DNA of 64,000 nt from Nocardioides sp. B-3 (GTDB lineage: Bacteria > Actinomycetota > Actinomycetes > Propionibacteriales > Nocardioidaceae), in assembly GCF_024703895.1 (NCBI RefSeq), contig NZ_CP087968.1, positions 124,001 through 188,000 on the forward strand, read 5' to 3'. Shown here one piece after another: positions 21,566-32,965 of this stretch. The notes beneath the pieces are model-generated. The model searched no databases and was not told the origin of the DNA. It was given only the letters and a program-made list of their open reading frames with translations. Numbering within the stretch: position 1 is the stretch's first letter; each line of letters begins with the position of its first letter. Both the position numbers and the translations under genes were made by a program.

Positions 21566-22944
21566 TCACCACCTTGGTGCGACGCGTGCTCCCAGTCGCC
21601 GTCATCGCGATCCTTCTCGGCGACTGGTCCGGGGGCAGACGAAGCCGGCATTGGGCTCCGACGGCTACTTCCACCTCCGGATAGGACACGAGCTCCTGAG
21701 CAGCTGGGCTATCCGTAACCCCGGGCATCTCAGCCCATTCGACACAGCCGACTGGCTCCCCACCCAGTGGCTCGCCCAGATCGGGCTGGCCAGCGTCGAG
21801 GACCGTGCCGGTCTCGCTGGCGTGATGTGGGTGGCCGGTTTCTGGTGCTCATGATCGCCTTGGCCACTTTCGTGTGCTGCCGTGTCACGACCGCTCCACT
21901 ACCCGCCGCGTTCGCGGCGATCCTCGCCTGTTCGGCTGCCAGCCCCGGCTTCTCGGCACGGCCACAGCTGTTCAGCTACTTCTTCGCGCTCGTCGTCACT
22001 ACCGCCCGGCTCGCCACCGCGCGGATGGCAAGGCACGTTGGTGGCTGATCGCCCTCGCCCGGGTGTGGGCGCCACTGCACGGCTTGTGGCCGATCGCAAT
22101 CGTGATCGCCTTCGCCGTGATCTTCGGGCTCGCGCTCGAGCGCAGGCTGACGCCGCGACAGCTCGGCAAGCTGGCCTTGATTCCCGTGCTTTCAGCCGTT
22201 GTCGTGATGGTGACGCCTCTCGGCCCGAGAATCTACGGCTCGGTGTTCGCTGTTGGCTCACGCGCCAAATACTTTGCCGAGTGGGATCCAACGGACTTCA
22301 CGCAGCCGTATGCCGTCGCATTGCTCGCGATGTTCGCGATCGTCTTGCTGATTGCCGTCAAGAGGCGGACGTTGTCCCGGCACCTCCTCATGGTCGTCGG
22401 ACTGGCTGGCGCCATGTCGGTCGTCTCCACCCGGATGACGACGCTCGCAGCGTTGATGCTCGCACCGCTGGTGGCCGAGGCATTCCGGGAGTTCGTCCCG
22501 CAAGCGCCGCGGATCCAGTGGCGCGAAGCCCTCGCGCTGACCGCCATCCTCGCGGCGTGTGCCGCGGTGCTGGTGCCCGTCGTGCAGGTCCGCTCGGACA
22601 AGATGACCGCTCCCACCCGGCTCAACAATCGACTCGATGCTCAGCCGGAGGGCACCCGGGTGCTCAACGACTGGAGCACCGGCGCCTACTTCTTGTGGCG
22701 ACATCCCCAGCTCTCCCCGGTCATGCACGGGTACGGCGACGTCTTCACCGAAGCAGAACTGCGACGGAACACCGACATCCTGCGTCTCCGACCCCGCTGG
22801 GACGACAGGGTGGCTGAGCTCAATGCTGATCTCGCGCTCGTCGATCCGGACACATCGCTGGGCTATGCCATGACCAACGACTCGGGCTGGACCGTCATCG
22901 AGGCCGATGAGAACTTCGCCCTCCTGAGCTCTCCGACTGGCTGA
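21562..22944 (+). CDS. polytopic membrane protein, GT-C/oligosaccharyltransferase-like, with C-terminal soluble domain
   Basis: The start overlaps the preceding stop by 4 bp. After one helix, the first loop carries DGYFHLRIGHELL and FDTADWLPTQWLAQ, similar to acidic loops of GT-C glycosyltransferases. About ten helices follow, then a soluble C-terminal domain (RLDAQPEGTRVLNDWSTGAYFLWRH ... WTVIEADENFALLSS). It is a paralogue of the split pair at 12594-13959, here as one protein. At least three frame breaks lie near 21640, 21840 and 22025. The enzymatic role is not proven. Confidence 0.6.
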
Positions 22945-23019
22945 GACGCGTCATCAGAACGGGGGTTGCGTCGCTCGTGATCGCGTAGCAGCATCGAACG
23001 CATCCGACCGGAGGCGCAC

Positions 23020-23124
23020 GTGTTCAGCACGAAGTGGCTCAACGACAACCGAGTGATCGGTGGCATCTTCGCGATCCTGCTGGTTGTCAACGCCTTCGCG
23101 CTGGCGAACGGCTACTACCGTTGA
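23020..23124 (+). CDS. 34-residue single-helix membrane peptide
   Basis: A GTG at 23020 preceded by GGAGGCGCAC opens a 34-codon frame (VFSTKWLNDNRVIGGIFA...) with one hydrophobic helix (GGIFAILLVVNAFALA) and ends at TGA 23122-23124, facing trpD. The good ribosome site, the basic and polar N-terminus followed by a clean helix, and the compact fit between genes favour a real small membrane protein. It resembles no family I can name. Confidence 0.5.
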   Translation: MFSTKWLNDNRVIGGIFAILLVVNAFALANGYYR

Positions 23125-23142
23125 CGATGCGGGAAGCGACAC

Positions 23143-24168
<1,026 letters not shown>

Positions 24169-24275
24169 GCGATCAGGCTAGTAGCCAAGAGTCAGGTGCT
24201 GATGGCGCGTCCAGCGTGACCCCGCGATGTCTGGAACCTCCTACAAAGAGAGCGTCGGATCGCCATACTTTTCCA

Positions 24276-25576
24276 GTGACTGCAATTGAGACCGCTCCGG
24301 AGCGTCGCACGACAGGCACGACCAGCGACTGGTTGGTGCCAGTCCTGCTGTTCGTGAGTGCATTCGCCGCCTATGCCGGCACTGCAGGGTACTCACTGAC
24401 GTCAGCAGACGCCCTGGGCTGCCCAGTTCGGATCCCGGCTGCTTGGCACCACCGGCTCTCCGGTCATCGGCGGACTTCCCATGCCGCCGCTCGACGACAA
24501 CCCGCTCAGGGACATCTGGGTCCGAGAATTGAGCACAGGCGATGAGGTGATTGCCAGACCGGCCGGCGTCGTTGCCGCCGCCGTTCCCGCGTACTGGCTG
24601 GCGAGTTCCGCTGATTTCACGCTTGGGCTCGGCGCACTGACTGCCGCGTTCATATCGGCTGTGGCACTCGTGCTGGCGTACTTGGCCCTACGGGATCGAG
24701 TGTCCAAACGCGAAGCCGTCCTAGCTTCTGTCGTTCTCGGCTTCACAACGCCTGTGTGGAGCGTCGGTGCCAACGGCATGTGGCCGCACACCCTGACCGT
24801 CATGGGCATCTGCGGCTTCGCGTGGAGCGCGGCGAAGGAGCGGTGGCTCATGGCGGGCGTTTTCACGAGCATCTGTATCGCCGCTCGGCCGCACACGATC
24901 GTGATCTTCAGCTGCGTAGCGCTGATGCTGTGGGTGTCCCGCCGCTCCTTCCGGGTCCCGTTCTCCTTGGGCATCGTCTGCCTCGCGGGAGTAGCCGCCA
25001 CCTCTATCTGGAACTTGTTCACCTTCGGCTCGCTCAGCCCCACGGCGGCTTTCGGGAAGTACACATCGGACGTAGACCGCGGCAACAGCTTCATCATCAA
25101 CCAGCTGGGCATGTGGGTCGCACCCGACCGTGGGATCCTGATCTGGACCCCTCTCCTCGTCGTACTCCCGGGGGCGGTCGTGCGATCGTGGCGAGACCTG
25201 CCCGACTGGACGCGCTCTTGCTGTGAGCGGAGTCGTCTACACGATCGTCCATGCCACCCTGCTCGAGTTCACGGGCGGCGACTCGTTCTACGGCTACCGC
25301 TACACCCTCGAAGTGTTGGCCTGCGTCACGCCCGCCTTCGTGTTCTCGGCAAGGTCAATGGGGCGGATAGCGCAGGCGGCGTTCGCCCCGGTGCTGGCGA
25401 TTCAGGCTTGCGCCATCACCGTCGGGTCGATCCAAGACATCCTGCTCGTTCCGAGCGACCGCGCCCGGCACTCGAACACCTTCGCGCTCCTGCTGACGAA
25501 CCCGGTCGTCCTCGGAATCCCGGCCATCATGATGGCTGCTGCCCGGCTGGGCAGGCGGATCTGGCTGAATCCTTGA
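24276..25576 (+). CDS. polytopic membrane protein, GT-C-like glycosyltransferase candidate
   Basis: About ten hydrophobic helices follow a short basic N-terminus (VTAIETAPERRTTGTTSDW). After the first helix a loop begins GYSLTSADALGAQFGSRLL (frame-corrected), in the position of the acidic GT-C loop, and FGKYTSDVDRGN lies in a later loop. Breaks near 24420 and 25215 interrupt the frame. Start GTG 24276 was chosen as the first codon that keeps a short cytoplasmic tail. As with the other membrane proteins in this window, a cell-surface glycan role is likely but not shown. Confidence 0.55.
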
Positions 25577-25993
25577 GGATCAGGCAGTGGTGGCAGGGCA
25601 CTCGCGCCCGAAGCAGCGACACGACGGCTTCCGCGAGCTGCACCGGGTCGATCGGGTGCGGCACGGCGGCCTCGGCGCGCGACCACGTGGCGAGCCCGGG
25701 CGTCCCGGGGGCGGCCGGTCAGCACCAGCACGGGCGGGCACTGGTAGATCTCGTCCTTGAGCTGCTTGGCGATGCCCAGACCACCGGCCGGCACGGCCTC
25801 GCCGTCGAGGATGACCGGGTCGATGTGACCGGCGTCCATGTTCTGGATCACGACCGGTTCGGTCGCGACCTCGACGTACTCGAGCTCGGGCAGGTCAGGG
25901 GTGCGGTCGCCGACCGAGGGCGAGGATGACCTGCTGGCGGGTGTCGATGTCGTCGCTGTAGACGAGGACCTTGAGGGCGCTCACGCTCTGCAT
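25527..25993 (-). CDS. receiver-like (REC fold) protein beside the cytochrome oxidase genes
   Basis: Frame-corrected, this is about 155 residues with a response-regulator-like fold: LKVLVYSDDIDTRQQVILALG at the start, VIQNMDAGHIDPVILDGEA around the usual phospho-acceptor position, and PPVLVLTGRPRDA in strand 4. The canonical acidic pocket is only partly kept, and there is no output domain. Homologues sit next to ctaG, ctaE and trpD in actinobacteria. ATG 25993 starts 1 bp after the ctaG stop (TAGCATG), so the gene probably follows ctaG in one transcript. Breaks lie near 25905 and 25695. Its last 50 bp overlap the convergent membrane protein gene. Confidence 0.65.
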
Positions 25994-25994
25994 G

Positions 25995-26921
25995 CTAACG
26001 GTCGCGCGGGACCTTTGCCGCACGCGCCTCCATGAGATCGAGCCGTCTGTCCTCACGAGCCGCCTCGCGATGGGACGACCGCACCCACTGCACGAACAGC
26101 ACCACGAAGAACACCAGCCCGATCAGGTCGCCCGACCCCCACAGGATCCCACCGGCAAGGTGCTGGTCGTCAAGCATCGGCGGCAGCCACGAGCCCATCG
26201 GCCCTTCGCGGAGCTCGAGGTAGTGCTCCTCCCCCGGGATCGTCGTCTGGCCCATGATCGTCACGCCGAGGAACGCGTGGAACGGCAGAGTCAACACCGT
26301 CAGCAGCACCCGGAACGGGTAGCCGACGCGACCGGGCAGCGGGTCGATCCCCATCAGCGGCCAGAAGAACAGCGCGCCGACGGTGACGAGGTGCACGTGC
26401 ATGAGCTCGTGCACGAGTGGTGAGGCCAGCGTTGCGGCGTACCAACCGGAGAAGTAGAGCGCCCACGGCGAGACGACATAGACCAGCAGGGTCAGCGGCG
26501 GGAAGGACAGCACCTTCGCGACCCTTGAGTGGAGTACGGCGAGGAGCCAGCGCCGCGGAGCGGGCGGCAGCGTCCGCAGGGCGAGCGTGACGGGCGCGCC
26601 GAGAGCCAGCGAGAGCGGCACGACCATCGACAGGATCATGTGCTGGACCATGTGCACGCTGATCAGCGTGGTGTCGTAGCGCCCGATCCCGGACGCCGTC
26701 GCGAAGAAGAACGAGCCCATGCCGGCGACCACGAACGCCGGGGTCCGCCCCAGCGGCCACGCGTCACCGCGACGTCGGAGCACCGCCACGCCGACGAGAT
26801 AGAGCCCGGCGATCCAGATGGTCAGGACGAACGGCACGGGGTCGATCCCCCAGTCGGTGAAGACCCGTCCGAGGGTGAACTCGGGCAGGTTCAGATCGGT
26901 CGTCAACGCTGTGTTCACCAC
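25995..26921 (-). CDS. ctaG: cytochrome c oxidase assembly protein, CtaG (caa3 type)
   Basis: This is an intact protein of about 308 residues with seven or so membrane helices and the histidine-rich motifs of caa3-type Cta[32 protein letters not shown] and [12 protein letters not shown]. CtaG helps insert copper into cytochrome oxidase. It is divergent from ctaE, and an inverted repeat (26912-26931) covers its start. GTG 26921 or GTG 26918 is the likely start; a much longer upstream frame overlaps ctaE and is not credible. Confidence 0.88.
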   Translation of the reverse strand: MVNTALTTDLNLPEFTLGRVFTDWGIDPVPFVLTIWIAGLYLVGVAVLRRRGDAWPLGRTPAFVVAGMGSFFFATASGIGRYDTTLISVHMVQHMILSMVVPLSLALGAPVTLALRTLPPAPRRWLLAVLHSRVAKVLSFPPLTLLVYVVSPWALYFSGWYAATLASPLVHELMHVHLVTVGALFFWPLMGIDPLPGRVGYPFRVLLTVLTLPFHAFLGVTIMGQTTIPGEEHYLELREGPMGSWLPPMLDDQHLAGGILWGSGDLIGLVFFVVLFVQWVRSSHREAAREDRRLDLMEARAAKVPRDR

Positions 26922-26931
26922 GGTGTGAACA
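26912..26931. promoter_or_regulatory. inverted repeat between ctaG and ctaE
   Basis: TGTTCAC (26912-26918) and GTGAACA (26925-26931) form a perfect 7-bp inverted repeat with a 6-bp spacer (CACGGT). It covers the ctaG start and lies 66 bp upstream of ctaE. The dimension and position suggest an operator for a dimeric regulator shared by the divergent oxidase genes; no regulator is identified. Confidence 0.45.
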
Positions 26932-26996
26932 ATATGACGTCGAAAGTCAGGGGGTCGGGGGTGCCCTCGCGGTCGGCTACCGACATAATGAGGTCC

Positions 26997-27640
26997 GTGG
27001 CGACAGCACAAGCGACGATTCCGGCATCCCGGCTGCACGGGCACCACGACCGACCCTCGATGGTCAGCGTGGGGACGATCATCTGGCTCTCCAGTGAGCT
27101 GATGTTCTTCGCAGCCCTGTTTGCGTCCTACTTCACGATCAGGGCGGCCAGTCCCGACCTGTGGGCGCAGGAGACACAGCTCCTCAACGTGCCCTTCTCG
27201 ACGGCCAACACCATCATCCCGGTGCTGTCCTCGGTGACCTGCCAGCTCGGTGTGTTCGCCGCCGAGCGCGGCCGAGTCGCGCGCTTGGGCTCGGTCCTCA
27301 ACGTCGGCGGCTGGGGCCTGCGTGAGTGGTTCATCCTCACGTACATCATGGGCGCCATCTTCATCGGCGGCCGAGGCGCTGGAGTATGCCGAGCTGATCC
27401 ACGAGGGCGTCACCATCCCGAGCTCTGCCTACGGCACGATGTTCTACCTCACCACCGGCTTCCACGGCATTCACGTGACCGGCGGCCTGATCGCGTTCCT
27501 CTTCGTTCTCAGGGCGCACCTATCTCGCCCGTCGTTTCACCCATGAGCAGGCCGTGACCGCCATCGTCGTGTCGTACTACTGGCACTTCGTCGATGTCGT
27601 GTGGATCGGGCTGTTCGCCACGATCTACCTCATCAAGTAG
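26997..27640 (+). CDS. ctaE: cytochrome c oxidase subunit III
   Basis: The N-terminus [22 protein letters not shown] and the helices [17 protein letters not shown] and [18 protein letters not shown], then [24 protein letters not shown], are those of actinobacterial subunit III, a core subunit of aa3 oxidase. Breaks near 27372 and 27524 interrupt the frame; corrected length is about 213 residues. GTG 26997 is the family start; an in-frame ATG at 26988 is the alternative. It heads the ctaE-qcrC-qcrA-qcrB operon. Confidence 0.92.
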
Positions 27641-27682
27641 CCCCCAGAAGTCGATACCTCCCGGACAGTCAGGATTCTCCAA

Positions 27683-28568
27683 GTGCGTTTGTTGAACCGC
27701 TCCGCAGGTCGGATCTCCCGGCACCGCCGCGGACCCGTCGCAGGTCTGGCCGTGCTCCTGCTCGGCCTGCTCCTGACCGGTGGCATCTACACCGTGTTGG
27801 CGCCCGCCCGGGCACAGAAGGCCCAGAGCGACACCGAGCTCGTCGAGGGAGGGCCGCAAGCTCTTCCTCGTGGGCTGTGCCTCGTGCCACGGCCAGAACG
27901 GCGAGGGCATCTCGACGATCCGTGACGGCTACGAGAAGGGCCCCTCGCTCGTCGGCGTCGGCGCCGCCGCTGTCGACTTCCGGGTCGAGACCGGTCGCAT
28001 GCCCTTGGCCCAGCCCGGCTCGCAGGCCCCGCGCAAGCAGCCCACCTACAGCGACGAAGAGGTCGCTGCGATGGCTGCGTACGTCGCCTCGCTGGCCCCC
28101 GGACCGGCGATCCCGACCGAGCAGGACTACTCGATCGAGGGACTCTCCGACGACGAGCGCGAAGAGGCGATCGTCCGCGGCGGCCAGATCTTCCTGACCA
28201 ACTGCACCGCCTGCCACAACTTCAACGGCGGCGGCGGCGCCATGCCCCGCGGTGGCTATGCCCCGAGCCTGAAGGGCGTCGAGAGCAAGCACATCTACGA
28301 AGCCCTGCTGACCGGCCCGCAGGCCATGCCCAACTTCAGCAACGGCAACCTCTCCCCCGAGGAGAAGCGCGACGTCATCGCCTACCTCCGCAGCATCGAG
28401 GACACCCCCAACTACGGCGGCTTCGGCATGGGCGGGCTCGGCCCGGTCTCCGAGGGTCTGTTCGCGTGGGTCCTCGGCATCGGCGGCCTCGTGGGCTTCG
28501 CCGTCTGGATCGCCGCCCACACCACTCGTAGCACCAAGCAGCCGATCGAAGAAGGGGCAGAGGCATGA
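27683..28568 (+). CDS. qcrC: di-haem cytochrome c of the bc1 (QcrC) complex
   Basis: The protein has an N-terminal membrane segment (GLAVLLLGLLLTGGIYTVL), two haem c sites (CASCH near 27878 and CTACH near 28204), axial Met candidates (GRMPL and QAMPNF) and a C-terminal membrane anchor (GLFAWVLGIGGLVGFAVWI). QcrC carries electrons from the Rieske protein directly to aa3 oxidase in actinobacteria. One extra base near 27851 breaks the frame. The stop overlaps the qcrA start (ATGA). Confidence 0.95.
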
Positions 28569-29632
28569 CCGACTCGCACGACCACACGCCCGCCGTCGTG
28601 GAAGAGCCGATCGCCAACCCCGGTCTGCCTGCCCACACGTGGCGTCCGACCGACCTCGACGAGGGAGCGGCCACGCGCGCGGAGCGCCAGGTCGCCGGCT
28701 TCTTCGGCCTCTCCATGGTGTGCGCCGTCCTGTTCGTCGTCGCCTACTTCACGCTCGAGATCGGTGACAACTTCGACACCTTCATCGGGCTGGGCGCCTC
28801 CACAGTTGCCCCGGGCCTCGCGCTCGGTGGCAGCCTGCTCTTCATCGGCATCGGCATCATCCAGTGGGCCCGCAAGCTGATGGGCGACCACGAGATCTCC
28901 GAGCTTCGGCACCCCGCTGGATCGCCGGCGGAGGACCGCGACGCCGCTGTCTCCGACATCATGCAGGGCATCGAGGAGTCGGGCATCGGTCGTCGCCCGC
29001 TCGTGCGCAACTCGCTCCTCGGCGCGATGGGCATGATGGGCCTGCCCGCGATCGTGCTGCTGCGCGACCTCGGCCCGACCAACGCCCGGGTCGCCAACGC
29101 CGAGAACGGCACCGGCCTGCAGCACACGATCTGGAAGAAGGGCATGCGCGTCGTCCGCGACGTCGTCGGCACCCCGATCAAGGCCTCCGAGCTCGAGATC
29201 GGCGACCTCGTCAACGCGGCCCCCGAGGCGCAGTTCCCCACCGAGGCCAACGGCTACCCCGAGATCGAGGGTGTCGAGCTGCAGGTGCTGAAGGCCAAGG
29301 GCGCGATCATCGTCGTGAAGATGGAGCCCGAGGAGATCAAGCCGGTCGAGGGCCGGGAGAACTGGACCGTCGACGGCGTCATCTGTTACTCCAAGATCTG
29401 CACCCACGTCGGGTGCCCGATCTCCCTGTACGAGCGGACCACGCACCACGTGCTCTGCCCGTGCCACCAGTCCACGTTCGATCTGGCCGACGGCGCCAAG
29501 GTCATCTTCGGTCCCGCGCACCGACCTCTCCCCCAGCTGCCCCCGGCAGTCGACGAGGAGGGTTACCTCATCGCGCAGGCCGACTTCGACGAGCCCATCG
29601 GGGCAAGCTACTGGGAGCGTGAGAAGCAATGA
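28565..29632 (+). CDS. qcrA: Rieske iron-sulfur subunit of the bc1 complex
   Basis: This intact 355-residue protein has three membrane helices in the first 200 residues, as in actinobacterial QcrA, and a C-terminal Rieske domain. The 2Fe-2S ligands are in CTHVGCPIS (Cys and His are both present within CTH) and CPCHQSTF. It oxidises menaquinol and passes electrons to QcrC. It overlaps both neighbours by 4 bp. Confidence 0.97.
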   Translation: MTDSHDHTPAVVEEPIANPGLPAHTWRPTDLDEGAATRAERQVAGFFGLSMVCAVLFVVAYFTLEIGDNFDTFIGLGASTVAPGLALGGSLLFIGIGIIQWARKLMGDHEISELRHPAGSPAEDRDAAVSDIMQGIEESGIGRRPLVRNSLLGAMGMMGLPAIVLLRDLGPTNARVANAENGTGLQHTIWKKGMRVVRDVVGTPIKASELEIGDLVNAAPEAQFPTEANGYPEIEGVELQVLKAKGAIIVVKMEPEEIKPVEGRENWTVDGVICYSKICTHVGCPISLYERTTHHVLCPCHQSTFDLADGAKVIFGPAHRPLPQLPPAVDEEGYLIAQADFDEPIGASYWEREKQ

Positions 29633-31385
29633 GTCTCGACACGAGCAAGGTGGCGACCTCCAACGGTGCCACCGCGGCGACGGCCTCCAAGCCGTCCAGG
29701 GATCGGCGGCGTGGCCAACTGGGCCGACGAGCGCATGGGCCCGGCCTCCGCCGGCAAGAAGCAGATCCGCAAGGTCTTCCCCGACCACTGGTCCTTCATG
29801 CTGGGCGAGATCGCCCTGTGGAGCTTCGTGGTCCTCCTGCTCACGGGCATCTTCCTCTCGCTGTGGTTCACGCCGAGCATGGGCGAGGTCCACTACGAGG
29901 GCTCCTACGACCAGCTCCGCGGCATCGAGATGTCGGAGGCCATGGCCTCCACGCTCAACATCTCCTTCGACGTCCGCGGCGGCCTGCTGATGCGCCAGAT
30001 GCACCACTGGGCGGCGATGCTGTTCGTCGCCGCGATGATGGTGCACCTGCTGCGCGTCGCCTTCACCGGCGCCTTCCGCAAGCCGCGTGAGGTCAACTGG
30101 GTCATCGGCTGCCTGCTGCTGCTCCTCGGCACGCTCGAGGGCTTCACCGGCTACTCACTGCCCGACGACCTGCTCTCCGGCACCGGCGTCCGCGCCGCGG
30201 ACGGCTTCTTGAAGGCCACCCCGGTCGTCGGCAGCTACATGTCGTTCTTCCTCTTCGGCGGCGAGTTCCCCGGCGAGGCGATCATCCCGCGTCTCTACAT
30301 CATCCACGTGCTGTTGATCCCCGGCCTGCTGCTCGGCCTGATCGCCGCGCACATGCTGCTGCTCGTCTACCACAAGCACACCCAGTGGCCCGGGCCCGGT
30401 CGCACCGAGGACAACGTCGTCGGTTTCCCCGATGCTCCCGGTCTACGCCGCCAAGGCTGGCGGATTCTTCTTCATCGTCTTCGGCGTCACCGCGATCATG
30501 GGTGGCCTGCTGTCGATCAACCCGGTCTGGAAGTTCGGCCCCCTACGACCCGACCAAGGTCACCGCGGGCTCCTGCAGCCTGACTGGTACATGGGCTGGC
30601 CCGACGGACTGCTGCGGATCATGCCCGGCTGGGAGTCGGTGATCTTCGGTTACACGATCTCGTGGAACGTGATGATCCCGATCCTGATCGTGCCGCCGAT
30701 GATGCTGACGATCCTGATCCTGCTGCCCTTCATCGAGGGCTGGATCACCGGCGACAAGCGCGAGCACCACCTGCTCCAGCGCCCGCGCAACGCGCCGACC
30801 CGCACGGCCGTCATGGTGTCCCTGATGACGTTCTACGGCCTCACTCGGGCCGCGGGCGGCAACGACATCATCGCGATCAAGTTCCACGCGAGCATCAACC
30901 ACATCACCTACTTCATGCGGGTGGCGGTGTTCGTCGGACCGGCGATCGCCTTCTTCGTGACGCGTCGCTGGTGCATCTCGCTCCAGCGCCACGACAACGA
31001 GAAGCTGCTCCACGGCTACGAGACCGGCGTCATCATGCGGTCGGCGGAGGGTGGCTACTCCGAGCGGCACCTGCCGATCAGCGAGGCCTCGGCCTACACC
31101 CTCACCGCGCGTGGACGCGACGAGATCTACACCGTCGACGGTGACACCGACGCCAACGGCGTCGTGGCTCCGGGCTCCCGGGTCCGGGCCGCGCGGGCCG
31201 CGTTGTCGGAGAAGATGTTCGGCCACAACGTCCAGAAGCCGACCGCAGAGGAGCTCGAGGAGGCGCACCACCACGCCGAGCACGAGCACGCCCTCGAGGC
31301 CGGCCTCGACCACCCGGCCGACGGACACCAGTTCGACGGCCACAGCGACCACACGGTCGACGAGGCCCCGCTCCGCGGACACTGA
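29629..31385 (+). CDS. qcrB: cytochrome b subunit of the bc1 complex
   Basis: This is the menaquinol-oxidising subunit. Haem-ligand histidines are visible in [21 protein letters not shown] and [19 protein letters not shown], and the Qo-site-like PYDP follows a conserved helix. Three frame breaks (near 29702, 30434 and 30543) interrupt the frame; corrected length is about 583 residues. The C-terminus has a His-rich tail ([22 protein letters not shown]) of possible metal-binding character. A perfect long terminator ends the operon. Confidence 0.93.
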
Positions 31386-31400
31386 TCCACAGCACCACCG

Positions 31401-31439
31401 AACGAAGGGCCCCGGATCCGGGATCCGGGGCCCTTCGTT
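31401..31439 (+). terminator. strong hairpin terminator after qcrB
   Basis: AACGAAGGGCCCCGGATC (31401-31418) and GATCCGGGGCCCTTCGTT (31422-31439) are perfect 18-bp complements with a 3-nt loop. It ends the ctaE-qcrCAB operon 15 bp after the qcrB stop. Confidence 0.9.
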
Positions 31440-31444
31440 GTTCA

Positions 31445-31620
31445 GTGGCGGCAGATTGCAATCGCTGCGCCGAGGGTGGCGGCAGACAGCACACCCAACG
31501 GCCCGCGTGAAGGTGAAGTGCCGCCACCCACCACGACTGCCTGCGATGTGCCGCCACCCACCACGACTGCCTGCGATGTGCCGCCACCCACCTCAACAAC
31601 CTGCGATGTGCCGCCACCCA
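31445..31620 (-). repeat. gene-less family A repeat array
   Basis: Read on the minus strand, this array has four copies of the left arm GGTGGCGGCACATCGCA or close variants at an exact 30-bp period (plus-strand block CCGCCACCCA begins at 31521, 31551, 31581 and 31611). Two right arms follow, CTGCCGCCACC (31474-31484) and GCAATCTGCCGCCAC (31445-31459). These are the same arms that flank the nuclease gene at 39741-40742. There is no nuclease gene here. The array lies between the qcrB terminator and the L,D-transpeptidase. Confidence 0.8.
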
Positions 31621-31653
31621 CGGGCAGCCACGGGTGCCCGCAGGACAACCCGG

Positions 31654-32845
31654 TCAGGACAGCGCGGAGCCGCTCTTGTACGTCGCGAAGTCGGTGTTCC
31701 AGTCGCCGTACCCGTTCTCCAGCGTCATCGCCCGGTCGGTGCCCGTGTATTCGACGACGTCGCCGCGCTTGGTCATCGCGTAGAGCCGGGCTGCGTTGTC
31801 GGTCGACATGCCGGTGCAGCCGTGCGAGACGTTGGCGTAGCCCTGCGAGCCGACGGACCGGGGCGCGGCATGGATGAACTCGCCGGTGTCGGTCAACCGC
31901 ATCGCCCACTGGACATCATCGATGTCGTAGGCCTCGGGATCGGTGCTGGCGATGCCCACGGTCTCGGAGTTCATCCGCTTGACGGCGAACTTCTCGCTGA
32001 TCACCTTCGTGCCCGAACGGGTCGTGAACCCGGCCTTGCCCGTCGTGATCGGGATCGTGCGGAGCAGCTCGCCGTTGGAGAAGACCTGCATCTGGTGGGT
32101 CTGGGCGTTGACCTTGTAGACGTTGGCGTCACCGATGTGGAAGTCGACGACCCGGCTCTCCCGGCCATAGATGCCGTTGCCGGCCGGGATCGAGTTGAGG
32201 TCGAGGGAGACCGAGACGTCGGTGCCGGCCTGCCAGTAGGTCTGGGGGCGGTAGCGCACACGGTAGTCGTTGAACCAGTGCCGGGCGCCAACCTGCGCGG
32301 GCGTGCTGGTGACGGTCATGTGCTGCTCGAACGCACGCTTGTTCTGCACCGGCAGGTCGAAGGAAACGACCACCGGCATCCCGACGCCGACGGTCTCGCC
32401 GGACAGGGGCGCGACGGACGGGTAGGCCTGCTGGTCGAGGGTGAGGTCCTCGGTGTGGAACCTCAGGACCTTCGTCACCTCCGCGCCGTCGTTGCGCTCG
32501 GCACGGGCCTTGGCGACGTAGTCGGTGCCCGGCTCGAGGCGGGACGTGAGCGTCCACTGGCTGCCGTTGCGCTCGCCGTCCAGCAACGTGTCGTCGCCGG
32601 CCGTGAGCGTGACAGTCTTCAGGTCGCCGTCGGCGAGGGTGAACCTCAGCGGCTGCGCGGATGCGTACGGCGCCCGGGTCCGCCGCACTGGCGGTGAGCT
32701 TCACCGGGACGATGGGAGCAGCCTGCTCGCCCTCGGAGGAACCAGACCCGCCGGTGACCTCGTCGAGGCCCTCCGCCGCGTCGCAGGCGGCCAAGGACAG
32801 CGTCAGCAGGAGCGATGCCCCGATGACGCGAAGACGTGCAGACAT
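31654..32845 (-). CDS. L,D-transpeptidase lipoprotein
   Basis: The lipoprotein signal MSARLRVIGASLLLTLSLAAC ends in a lipobox Cys. Ig-like domains follow, then the YkuD catalytic domain with SHGCTGMSTDNA (Cys nucleophile in HGC, usual SHGCxxM) and FIHAAP upstream. The enzyme makes 3-3 crosslinks in peptidoglycan. Corrected length is about 396 residues; one break lies near 32680. The start at ATG 32845 gives a perfect lipoprotein signal. A 7-7-7 hairpin lies in its leader (32861-32881). Confidence 0.9.
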
Positions 32846-32860
32846 GCGGACTACCCCCGT

Positions 32861-32881
32861 GAAGACCAACGATCGGTCTTC
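32861..32881. repeat. small hairpin between ctaF and the L,D-transpeptidase gene
   Basis: GAAGACC (32861-32867) and GGTCTTC (32875-32881) are perfect complements around AACGATC. It lies 16 bp upstream of the transpeptidase start and may act as a leader hairpin or as a weak terminator after ctaF, whose stop is 85 bp away. Confidence 0.4.
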
Positions 32882-32965
32882 AGGGTAACCCCGGGCCGGG
32901 GACGCGACCCACTTCCGGACCCCGCGCAGGCCGTGGACTTCGTCACGGCCGCGCGGCGGAGTGCG

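Noticed and set aside
28412..30046. Minus-strand open frame of 544 codons opposite qcrA and qcrB
   Set aside because: Shadow frame of high-GC coding sequence; composition is His/Asp/Val-rich with no domain.
31515..31620. Possible CRISPR array, because a 30-bp period is exact
   Set aside because: The sequence between the constant blocks is itself repeated rather than variable, no cas genes are near, and the units match palindrome arms found elsewhere in the window.
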